Positions 37,001-49,400 of a stretch of 64,000 nt of DNA are shown piece after piece. The stretch is from positions 806,693 to 870,692 of the forward strand of contig NC_020176.2 in NCBI RefSeq assembly GCF_000224145.3. The letters run 5' to 3'. Origin of the DNA: Ciona intestinalis (lineage: Eukaryota; Chordata; Ascidiacea; Phlebobranchia; Cionidae). How positions within the stretch are numbered: the stretch's first letter is position 1; each line of letters begins with the position of its first letter. The position numbers were made by a program, and so were the translations under genes. Below the pieces are notes generated by a model. The model had not been told where the DNA came from. It did not search any database and was given only the letters and a program-made list of their open reading frames with translations.

Positions 37001-39378
37001 GTTACCTTCTTCTGTGAGAATTGGTTCGATTGTTAGTTGATAATCCGTTGATTTGATTCTATCGTCATAAGTTGGGATTCCTCGTTCTTGTCGGAAGGTA
37101 TACGCATCGGGGTAAACATGTTTTATTCGACCCAAGTCATTTAGTTCAAACTTTCTGTATTCGGAGAAAAGTTGGGAGGCATTGGTTAGAAGTACCCAAA
37201 TTTTAGGTGGTTTTAAGTAATGTTTCTATTTAAAAAAGTTTCTATTTAAAATTACTTCATAGAATAAATTGAATTGCCAAAAGATTTGGTAGGATGACAA
37301 AAACAATCATTTTTTTACAGGAGCAATATTAGATTGTACAAAGCAATACGCTGGGGTACCTGGAATCAACTCCTTTATCAAATATTAGATTAACATTTGT
37401 TATCTACATACAATACATGCATAATATGAATTATTTACCTTTTTATCATATCTTTTACAGCTTTATGAAGTTTCAACCAAGTTGTTGTTTGCTGTCGATT
37501 AAACAACATGCTTACAACGGTGTCCGCACTTTGAAACATTTCTTGCAAAATCTGAAAATTTATTTTTAAAAAGTTTGTTAAAATTTTACAAAAATTAAGA
37601 CCTATGACCATTTTAAAAATGTTAAAAGTAATTATTATTAGGTAAAGTTTTTACATTGCCGGCTACACATTGCCGGCTACACAACATTCATCCCTACCCT
37701 ATTGAAACAAGGTCAATTAAAAATACAATTCAGAAAAGAAATTTTGGAACACAAAATAAAACAGCTTTGAAAACTCTGCAGTAAAGAACAGGCTACTCAT
37801 ACAATAACTTTAGGTACTTCAATTAACAATAAAATACTTATCATACCTTATATTTAAATGGCAAAGACAACCCTGAAGGAATTTCTTGCGCTAACGAATG
37901 AAATCGTTCATGCGCGAACACTCGTTTCTTGACTTCTTTCTTTTCTTTAATTTCGTTTTTATTTTCGTCCACTTTCTTTGATTTTTTCTCTTGTTTTTTT
38001 AATTCTCTCATTTTTAACAAAGTTTTCTGCACATGAAAGATTATATATTTAAAACTAAAACAAAAGAAGCTGTCATAATATAAAGTTAAAAACAAAACAA
38101 TTTACATTAATATGAGTAAGCATTAAAACAAAAGTTTTTTTTTTTGATGGAAAAACTGTGCAATTTCATCAACTGCACCTCATACAATTACAAACCTGAA
38201 GATCTTTTAGATTTCCTTGACCTTTCAAAACTTCTTTCACAACTTTCGAAGATTCCTGTTCAAAATAATAAACGTAAAACATCATAAATTGCAGTCAAAT
38301 ATAAACACAAGATGAGACAGACTTTCTGTTACCAATTTGGCAATTTTGCAAAATCAATCTTAAGAAATATCACATATATACTGCTTAGTGCTTAATATTA
38401 AACATTACCTTTGATTTATCTTTGTTTAAAAGTTTTTCTGCGATATTTACAGCTTTGTCCGTTTGAATTTTCTTCCGTCGCCCAGGTTTCGATGTTGATT
38501 GGTCGGATTTACTCGGCTTTGTGACATCACAAGGCGACTCCTCTATCGTTTCCAGATTACTGTCTAAAACTTTTTCAGATTTGTCATTTTTAATGTCCTT
38601 TTTATTTATGACATCACATAAATCATCTGTGACATCACAGCGAAGAGTCAATCGCTTTCGAGCAGATTTTTTCTTAGATCGAGTTTCGGAAAAATCCGTT
38701 CCGACTTGAGTCGTTGACTCGTCGAACTCGAAACTTTTTTTGGGAGTGATTCGACCCCGCTTTACGGTTGATTGATCATTAAGTTCGTTGTTTCGTCTTT
38801 TGCTCGGGGTCACGGGGTCATCATGATCATCACGAGCAGCCGTTGTCACGGTAACAGGAAGACACGGTGGGGGAACTTCTGGTTCCGATTTATTTTTGTT
38901 GGTTGGACTAAAATATTCTGGAAAATTTTAAAATTTTGATCAGATATTTAGGGAAAAATCCTCCGGAACATTACCGATTAAGAACTAGCCATCCACAAAA
39001 AAGAAAGTACAATGTTTTACCCATACTACTATTTCATTGATTTTCAGAAAAGATAACCACTCACGGATTTGTGGATTAAATGTTTAAACAATGTTTTACT
39101 CATCCTTAAACACATTGTACCATTAATAATATGATCAAACCTTGTAAGGAGGAAATTGTTGTCGTAATTTTTGACGTGGTTTTCCGAGTGCTGGACCTAG
39201 TAACTCGTTTCTCTGTGCCTTCCTTTTGCTTAGTTTTGGTTTTCTGCTTGCCGGAAATTTTAAGTTCTTTCGTGTCAAGTTGTGGGGTAACATCGTTTAT
39301 TTTCTGCCGCTTAGAAGGCTGCACTAGACCACGATTTCGACGACGCGTAAAATAATCTGTGACGGCAGCTTGAGACAT
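34033..39378 (-). CDS. CDT1: DNA replication licensing factor Cdt1
   Basis: Loads the MCM2-7 helicase at replication origins with ORC and CDC6 and is destroyed in S phase. Twelve exons join in phase to 681 residues: 39378-39141, 38917-38409, 38255-38196, 38026-37847, 37551-37439, 37154-37006, 36618-36521, 36257-36069, 35775-35638, 35099-34987, 34701-34613 and 34202-34033. The N-terminus QAAVTDYFTRRR is a PIP-degron: Q3, V6, TD, YF and the basic residue at +4 that recruits CRL4-Cdt2 on PCNA. A basic disordered region follows. The geminin-binding winged helix contains LPFKYK, EMFQSADTVVSMLFNR and HVYPDAYTFRQERG, then STDYQLTIEPIL. Near 36250 is EFLASLEPPVVVDD. The C-terminal MCM-binding winged helix spans the last four exons. 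An AATAAA overlaps the stop. A 77-bp tandem duplication covers the last splice acceptor. Confidence 0.95.
34181..34334. repeat. 77-bp tandem duplication over a CDT1 splice acceptor
   Basis: Bases 34181-34257 are repeated at 34258-34334 with no visible mismatch. Each copy holds the complement of CATATTACAG, the acceptor of the last CDT1 exon, and the first codons of that exon. Confidence 0.9.
34420..34540 (-). mobile_element. SINE fragment in CDT1 intron
   Basis: On the minus strand GGATGCTGCTACCATTGTTG and GGCTTATGTGGCCTGTCT match the body of the SINE at 14462; the head has decayed. Confidence 0.5.
36330..36500. repeat. Dispersed repeat, GGACCT(T/C)ACCCATATAGAAT family
   Basis: CCCATGGCAT, TTGTAGGACCTCACCC and CATATAGAATAGAATG recur at about 44570-44770 and, more diverged, near 49400, 40670 and 10480. 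It is non-coding, and its type is unknown to me. Confidence 0.45.
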
Positions 39379-40451
39379 CGTAATGTGTATTCCGCCGTGT
39401 GTATCAGCAGATATTAATAAAAACTCATAAACCTAGGAGACTAAATCAAGATAAATTATGTAAACAGGCAGACAATGCGAATGTTGATCAACAAAAAAGA
39501 AAAACAGGGCCTTTAACAAGAACAACAAGCGGATTTTATTTACCCGCGCATTTACTTAGAGCCTGGTCGAGGTAGTTTGAAACCATAAACAACATATAAA
39601 TGACCCGATAAATTCGTAAATGCTAAACCAAGTTAAAGACCCACAGGCAAGGATTTTTGCAAGGCCCTAATACATAGTATAACATTCCATCATGGGGTAC
39701 GCAGTCGTTTATAGGCTATAATATTTTAGTGCGACTTTTAAACTGACCTACCTTTTTCTCCATATCTAAATCTTTATCGTTATCTCAAGTCAAGAAAATC
39801 TTTATCTTATTGTCACAAATAATACCATCTCATTGGTGGTACTATAGATGTTTAGATATCTATGGTGGTATCCAAGTGTGTTATCTTGTACAGTTGTAAT
39901 GGATACTACAAGAAACTAAACTCAAGACAGCAATTTTACACAGCACACACTTCTAACCTGGCATTGCCTGATACAGCAAATTAAGATAAAAACACATTAA
40001 TGGAAGAGCTGTAGCACCTAATCATTAGCACCACGCAACTTATGATCATGAACATATTTATTTACTAAAATCAAAACATCCTCACAGGATTAAAGTACTT
40101 GCCTTGGATATAATTTATAACATTCGTTTTATTGCTAGAAGAAGTTTGCAGCAAAAATAAAGATGAAATAATTATTATATCATGCATGGTTCTCAGAATT
40201 AAATTAAGTTGTTTGGAACTGCTAAAAAACATTTGTTTGTTTTATTGCCTGACTGATTGTGAACAATTTGGTATTTTGGCAAAAACAAAGTTTTGGAAGA
40301 TATTTTATGTTAAACTATTTTAGTTTAATATAGTCAGATACCAACTTGCCATAAAACATTGAAAGGTGCAAATTTAAGAACCACTTTTTAAACAATTCTC
40401 TTTTCGGGAGCTTTCCCAAAATAATATACAACAAAAATAAAATCTCTATGT
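39379..40451. other. Intergenic region between CDT1 and FLII
   Basis: AT-rich and without a gene. It should hold the CDT1 promoter; a TGCGCGGGTA sequence (minus strand, about 39545) is a weak E2F-like candidate. It also holds the FLII 3' UTR, with a reverse-strand AATAAA at 40246-40241. Confidence 0.5.
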
Positions 40452-43400
40452 TCAAGGTTTATCAAAAGGCACCCATGCGTGAAAACATTTGGTAAAATCC
40501 CACGCTTCATTGCCTTTGCGAACAAGCTTAAGACGACGTTTAATTCCTTTGCTTTTTAAATGTTGAATGTACACCTAAGAAGAATGTTGTTAATAAAATT
40601 TTGAAAGAAAATAATATTCTGCCCCTTTGGGAAATATTTTTTCTAAATGGATGTGTTCTTATATAGGTAGTGAGGTCGAGGATTAGGCCAGATTTGACTC
40701 ATTACCCCACCACCTAGACTGCTGTAAGTACGAATAGATTGTGCGACTCGCTGATTCCTGGATCCATAAATATTATTAAACGATGGTTACCATCAGCAAT
40801 ATATTACAGGAAAATAAAAAGTCTTTTGCCTACAATCACACATTTTAATACCAAATGTAGCAACATGTGTGTATAAACACACCCACATAGAAACTACATG
40901 AACTCACCGAAACAGTTTTCAAACCAAGTTTAACTTCAACTTGACTTGTTTGGTGTCCCACCCACATGAATACCTACATAGACAAGTAAGGTTAAGCAAG
41001 TAAAACATCATTGTTAAAACATGATAAAGAATGATATACGTATCTTATTTTAAAGATATACATTCTAAACCTTGCAAGCCAAATCTGGCCAATGAAGCCT
41101 TTTTGACTGGGGTGTTAGGAATAACTTTTCATCAACGAAATGTTAATTTACTATTCCTACATCAGTATATGACAAGAATGCCTTAAATTGGAAAAACAAA
41201 ACTTTTCTAATAAAGAAATATCTACAATACAAACTTTGTACACAGCCATTCGTGTTTAAAATCAATTATTGTTCTGTTACGCTTAAGTGATAACGTATTT
41301 CTATAAAACACACTAAACTCCTAACCAAAGCATAACAGAGTGAGTGACTTAATTGGTCAAAAAATAATTACTGTGCACCAGCTTGTATTTTCGAATTACG
41401 TGTATAGTTGGCTTAAGTTTTTACAAACATCTTAACCCCCGTTTACACAAACATCTCAACCAGCCATACCAAGCCTTGAACCCAGCCCCTCCTACTAACC
41501 ACTCACCACTTGTCCATTATCCAACATCATGATGTCATCATCTGCGAGGTCGTCTTGACAAAAGTCGGTGCATTTCTCTGAAACTGAAAAAAATCCTTTC
41601 TCGTTTGAGCATCGGAACAAACGAACATGATGAAGATAATCCGCATCCTCCTCATATGTCTCGCATTTCCCACCAAGTCCAACCCAGAAGAAGTTCTCAG
41701 GTTCTTCCCCTTCATTGAGAATCTAGGGTATAGGCGGAATTAGGGGGTCGCATGGGGTGTCATAACAAACCTTAGTCCAAAAAATATTTTTTCTTTATTT
41801 CTATCTCTACTGTATGTATATTTTAAATTAACATTAACTATTTACTATTTTCAAAATACAAACCTATTAATGTTTTAAATTTTATACAATACATATTTTA
41901 TAAACATGATAAATAATCGAACCTGTACACTGTATTCATCACCAAACAAAGTGGAAATCATATCCTCCATTAATCTTGCTTCGTTAATGTTTGCTATCCT
42001 TCCAATCCAACCATATACAATACCTGAGCTATCAGCATTGTTGAATGGAACCTAAGGTTAAATGGGGAATGTTATGTTTAGGTTTTTTGTGGGGGTTGGG
42101 GTAACATTACTTTTAGCACTGAATTAATCAAAGATATTACAGCTAATGAGGGAAAACCTATTTCAAGATTGTGTGTTTAATTATTGTTAACTACCGTATC
42201 TTTAAAATAGCTGGTGGCTGTTTTAGTCGATTATGACAGATTCTTTGACCACTATAAATACATTACATGAACTTACTTTTAATATGAAGCAAAACTCAGA
42301 GTTGAGAAGTTTAGGGTTTGGTTCAATCTCCACACACCTTGTTGTGAGCATACCACCATTGGAACGTATCTGGTAAAACTGGGTGAGGTCCTGGAATAAG
42401 AAATAAACGTTAATTGTATATATATAGTCGCGCGGGTTTGGCATGTTTAAAAGTTAGTAAATGCATCTTAATCCCACCTGCCCCGAGAGCTTTTAGCAAC
42501 AACTATGCTTCAGTTGCACGCATTTTTTCAGATACTTTTTTAACTGTTCAATGTTATTGCCCATTGTTTTTCACGATTGTTTACGTTATTCATGTTAAAA
42601 GTATCGGTCATTTTCTATTTTTAATAATTTTTGTTAAATTTTTTTTGCTAGTTTTGAACGCTCCATTCCTAATGTTATTCACACTCCCTTAAAACATTAC
42701 AAAACCAAGTTAACCCACACAACCGTACCAGTTACCCACCTCTTGCTTCCCACTCCTAATATTCGCAACATCTTTTCGACTTCCATTCGTGATGATAAAT
42801 TTTTGGTGAAAATGCGACAAAAATTTCAAGTTTTCCTAAAAATGGAAAAAAAAACTCTTTCTATTACTGTTACAATGAATTTCAAATACTTTTTAACTGG
42901 TATCGGCAGAAATATAGTCCAGAGGATCCGATTTTAAAATAAAATATCAAATGTTTGCATGTCTCTTGGAATCTAAAAACCCAAGAATTCTTCTACATAA
43001 GACATTTCTTAATATAAAAAAATTTTAAACAATTTTGGACCATAGAGGTAATAAAACATAGAAATAAAATACTTGTTGTTGTTTCATCTTTACAACTTCC
43101 AACTTTCCAGGAAACAAAGCTTCAAACTTCTTCTGCAGGGTGAATGTGAAGGTCAACCACCCCATGTTTGTTGCCTCATGACCCTGTTATAAAATGCATT
43201 GTGATGTCATTGATGATTATTGTTATTGATGCAGGCATAGATAAAAATTACAAAACTGAATTCCTTTTTATATATCTTGGTGGACTGAAAGGGATATATG
43301 GAAAAGTATAAAATTTGCCAGAATATCACTTGTAACATAAATGAAACCATCCTACCTGCCAGAAATAGACAACACACTGGATATCATCTTCCTGATCCTC

Positions 43401-46400
43401 GTCCTCATCTTCTTCTTCTTCAGCAGGAGCATCAGATGGAACCCAATATCTGGTGTTTATCAAAACATTTAGTTGACTGCTTGTAAAGTTTTTCAATAAA
43501 CTCCAGGTTAATAGCACCAGTTTTGAAAGCAGTGAGCCAATTTTTTCGCTACCATTATTAAAAAGCAGTTGATAGGCCCAGTTTTAAAAGCAGTGAGCCA
43601 ATTTTTCCACCTCATCTACTTATAGCGGAAAAATAAATTGTGCGTAATAGCGGGGCTAAAAACTGTATGAAATCCCCACAATATCAAGTAGGTACCTGCA
43701 TAGGAAGACATAACAATCCTTTGAATGAAACTTTCCAAATTCTTCCTGGGGAAGAGAAACAAACTTCTTTCCATCGAGAACAAACCCTTGCATAACATCT
43801 AAGTCCTCGTTCCATTCCTCCATTAATTGGAGGGCCTGGTTGTACAATATCACGTAATATCATGTAACTGTGTATCATGTAATTGTGTATCATGTAATTG
43901 TATATCATATAATATCACAGAATTGTATGTAATATCATGTAATTGTATATCATGTAACGGTGGGTTGTGTCAAATTCAAGGTTCTCTTGGTGTCGGGTTA
44001 TAAGCCTCATTTATATACAATGTGTGACTATATATATATATAGATCTTAAAACAGAAATACAAATATTAAACTTAAAGTATTCAATGAGGTGGATCTAAG
44101 TACAGTGTTGTTATTCTTATACAACCTAAACACACTGCCTATGTAAGGTTGAAACATGCAATGTTGAGAAAAATTGCAATGTATGCGGATAGTATTATGG
44201 GTGGCTGGGGCAACATATCACCCCAACTTTTTCCATGATACAATATCAGTGACATCACAATGCTTCTTATTACCTCAGCATCGGGCATTGATTGTTGTCG
44301 TGGTAGAAAGATTGCTGAAAGATCAATTTTATTTTCTCTTGCATCTTGTTGTACGATAACTTTTTCATCTTCGCGTGTGTAATCTACTTTGATGACGTCG
44401 GTCCAACCAATGAAGCGTGACTTGAATAACTGGATGGTTGTCATGGTTACTATTGCTATTTTAAACATACCTTGTAAGTTTTGGATAAAATAAGGAAATT
44501 GCTGATAATTTTGCCTAAAAAATGGATTTTTGTTGTAATATTAAGTTAGACATTGACAAAATGGGTAATTGACCAACACCGGCACAAATTCAAGGTTCCC
44601 TGGCGCCATAGGACCTCACTCATATAGAATAAGGTTTAGGAACTTTCGAAATTTTGTCAAACCTTTTGAAATGCAAACATGAGGGTATTGGGATAATTCT
44701 GGCAGAAATCTCAGGACCAATGGCATGCCACGCTGTAGGACCTTACCCATATAGAATATGGTTAGAGAACTGTTTAAACTGTTCTGTAATATTGTATAAA
44801 TGTAAATTTATTTAACAAAATTATTATGATACCATAGTTATCAATTGTGACCTCACCACAGATTCTGTTCCTTCCAATTGTTTAGAAACAATAGCAAACG
44901 ATGGTCGATGAATCATGGTTGATATTTCATGAGCAAGTTTCATGGCAGCAGCTCGTACCAAACGTGGAGATTTACGTCCCGTCCATACAAAGACATCTAT
45001 AATGAAAACCCGTGTTATAATCATTGACACGCGAGGACAAATGAGTGACATACATTTAATCACCTACAAAGTTACATACTTGTAAAGTGGTGTTTTATAG
45101 TTTATAAAACAGAACACCCGTGTTATAATTACTGTCATTGCCTCAATGTGAGGCTAAATAAGTTACATATATCAATCACTTTTAAAATTACATACATGGT
45201 AACTAGTAAGTGGGAACGAGGTATATGAAACGAAGAACCAGTGTCACAATGACTTTCGCTGGATAAAAAAGTTATATTTATTCAGTTAAGATTTAAAGTT
45301 AGGATGTCCTAATACTATTTGTGAATAAATGGTAAAGAAATTATGCACTTAAACGTTTTATTTGATTGATTTCATATTTTTTATAAAAGTAAAATGGCAG
45401 ATAAAAGGTTAATACAATTAAACGTTTTGTTCCATTTTTATACCAGAAAAGTAGTTTAAAAATTGATATGTCTTGTAGCAACAGCAGGAATAGGAAATAA
45501 AATATTAAAAAATAAACCTAAAACCTCACAACCACCGACCTGTATGACAATCAAGGATATAAACATTCTTCGTGTTCAACAAAGATTTCAACAATCGCTG
45601 CCTAGGGGTCAACTCGGGGTCAGGTTTGGTTTGATGCTCCATGGCAAGCTGGTAGCGAACTTGGGGTAACTCTAAGTAACCCATGCCAAGGTTAACCTGG
45701 GGTAAAAGGTAATGACCTGGGGTTAAAGGGTAATGACCTGAGGTTAAAGGGTAATGACCTGGGGTTAAAGGGAAAGGGTAGGTAATGAGCTAGAGTAAGC
45801 ATGGATAAACTGGGGTTATTTATTAACAACTTGGGGTCAAAAGGCAATTATCATTAACTAAAACATTGGTTTTCAATTGTTTGAGCTGTCGCTCAAATAT
45901 TTTTTAGACTACAATATTTTTTGTGGCCATTACCTAGAGTTCCATTTGGATAGAAAATCTAACAACCCTGGCTTAAAGAACTTAAACTATACAGGTAGAA
46001 CATACTGTCCATATATCGTTATGTTTACCTTATATAGTCGTGGTTTTGAACTTCTAAACACTGAAAGATCTGAGGGAACTATCTCATCAGGAATTCCCCC
46101 AAATATTTCCCAAAAATCCCCTTCTTCGTAACCCTGGTATGACATCACAATCTCAGCATTGTTCTTCCGCTCATCTTTGTTTATCTTCTCGGCAATTAAT
46201 CTGAATTGTGACATCATAATAGGACTTTAATATACATAGTAAATAAACATGTTTATCATTTATTTTTTTTACTTTTTTTTAAAAATAATTTATTATTGAA
46301 ATCTGTAGCTAAAAGTAAAAAAAATGTTAAAAATACAACTATCAGTCTGCTTGTTTTGCACATACAAGAATAAAACATTATTTAAAAATACACACCTGGC

Positions 46401-49400
46401 TTTAGACCTTTTCACACCTTTAGCATTTGCACCCACCCACACAAATATGTTCATCCCATGGTCTAATATCAAAACTTCTTCTGGATTTAAAGAAGAAGTT
46501 TCAAGAGGTACGGGGTAAGGGGTGACCGTGCGTTGGCCCCATAATGCATATAACCTGAATAAGTAATATATAGGTAATCTGTAATAATGTACAATAATAA
46601 CCTGAAGATTTAATAGGGTAAATATTGGGACAAGTTGCACATGTAACTTTAAGCCCAATGTCTTTATCTACTTGTGTGGTTATACTATACTTAACCCATT
46701 TTCAACCATATAGGATATATCCTATTCTTTATGGTTAAGAAACTCAAACTGAGATTTTTAGGCAAGACATGCCCGAGAACTTGGATTTAGTTTGCCCAGT
46801 GTCTAATATCTACACGGCACCATACTGCAGTCATATAACCATTTATGTACTTTGTCATTTTACAATAATTCATTTTTTATCATTTGGAAATGTTATGACT
46901 TATTTTGTGTAACAAACAACATAATACATTGAGTAAATGAATTTTTACAACCATGTCCTAACAGCAAATGCCATTTCATTGAAGTAATAGATTGAGTGAT
47001 AATCAAACCAACCTTGTTGGATAAACAGTTTGTTCAACTGAGTAGAAACCACTTGCATTCCCTCCCTCAATATACGCAATGTCATTGTTAAACATCTGTC
47101 AATCAAGTTGGATATTTAAATATATAACTACACTATATTGAGAAAAGGCAAACTTGTAATACAAAACTGTAGTCAGAAAAGTGTTCGTTTTGGTAGATTT
47201 ATCAGTAATAATTAAGCTTGGCTCATAAGAAACAAAAAAAAACTAACAACAAAATTTAAAAAAATATGTAATATTTAGCTTAAATTAGTTTATATTGTTT
47301 ATTTAGTTTAGAGGAGTCAGTAATAGATAAACTAAACTAAAATTAACGGATGACTGTTGTTCTGCTACTCATTACCTTAACTTTATTGTTTTAACCAATT
47401 TGTTACTGTATTCTTGGATTATTTTTTTTATAAAAATGTTTAAAATTTAGCGCTATATAAAAATAAACAACATGATCATCATTAAGATCCTGATAAACAT
47501 GATCTACCTCAAGAAACTCATCGCTCTCATCTCCCATTTCTTCACGGATCGTCCTCCCATCTGCTCCCAGCATATTCCGGAGGTTGACGGCATGAATCGC
47601 GCTGCAAGCCTTCTTATCTATCGAAGAATCTTGTCCAATCCAATAATAAATCACCCACGAGAGATTCCCGGATTCATCCATTAAGGTCTATGACATTGGA
47701 AAAGAAGGAATGACTTTAGTTTTGGTCTTTTTGGTCACAGAATAAAGATCGGAAAAGTATAAAAAAGCAAAATAGGAAATAACAGTCCTAGCACGCTTCG
47801 GTTAAAACAGAAATACAAAACTTAATAAATAAGGCATGACCATACAGGCTTACATAGGACAAACAATAAACTATTAATTTAAACTACATTAAAGTTCTAT
47901 TCGAAATAAAAGTGTGTGTGATGAAAATGTAATGATACAACTATGATATCAATATCAAAATAACCTTTTGTAAGTTAGTATCAAGTTAGTATAATAAAAA
48001 TATATTAAAGTATGTAAGTTAGTATATCAAAATGTAACTTACATGAAGTATGATGTAACAATCACCAACATAAAACTTTCCATAATAAGTCACATCTTCA
48101 ATATGAACTGGATAGAAATTCTCAATTTGCCAAATTGTTAACCCGGGAAACTGACCAATCTGTGATTGAAACAAAAGTTTGGTGGACCACGGTCCAGTTT
48201 CAAAAGCTATTGCACTGTGTGCAAAAATTTGGTTGTTTGGTAATTTATATCTTTGCTGGTGGGAACTTGAGTGACTTTTTTATGGTTGCCACTCCAATGC
48301 CCACAGTCGAGTTGCTGAAGTTATAGCAGTGTGTGGATAAGCATAATTTTGATTGGTTTGGTAATTTATATCTTTGTTGGTGGGAACTTGAGTGACTTTG
48401 CTATGGTTGCCACTCCCATGCCCACAGACTACAACATTTAGTATTGAACTACATTTACCTCTTCACTGAAGATCTCACTGTAATCCAGGTCGGGTTTATT
48501 AAGAGATTCATTCCATTTCTTCCCAGCTTTTATCATCTCTGCATTTGATTCCTTTAAAAAGATTTTGTTTAACAGGTAGTTTTTATCATGGGGAATATGC
48601 TAAAAATCGTTTTGAAACTTTTTGAGACATTTGTTAACATTACCCACAAAACCTGCACACCATCTTTCTGCATAAGGAAATCATGTTTAGATTATCAAGT
48701 CATATGACATTTATCTCAACCAACCCTTAAAAGGGGATGCAATATGGAATTTCTCATAAGAAAAAGTGTCACTCAACTTATACTGCTTCTAGTCTCTAAG
48801 GTACTGAAGAAACTTCATTTTTTACAAATTTGACATAATAAATGCTTCACACACGACACTCACATCATCTTGTAGATCTCCTGACACATTTTTATCATGA
48901 GCAACATCGCTCATCCCTTGGAGAACTTTCTGGGCCTTGCTGTCGGCCGCTTCGTGTCTTCGACGGAGTCGTAACCTTCGCGCGGCATGATCCTTAGTTG
49001 ACACTGACAGAAACAAAATTCAATTACAAATTTTATGACATTTGCAAATTTTATGACATATGTTTCGAATTTTGCAAATTCTTGATTGAATGAGAACAGT
49101 TCAATTCAAAAGAGAAATAACTTTTTAAACAACAAGATAATTCAAATAAATGTAATTAAATGAGTTTTTCAAATAATAAAACCTTCCATAACACAACATC
49201 CATTATGACATCACAAACCTGTTTGTTGCTCCGCACCACCAGGGGGCACCACACCGATCTTACGAAGTTGATTATTCAGCGAGAAATCGATGTTGTAAAC
49301 TTTGTTTGCGTCTTCTTTAACTATGGAGAGAAATATCACAACATGGTGTTTAAATATTAATAAAACACACAAATGTTTTAGATTAATGAGCTTCTATTTT

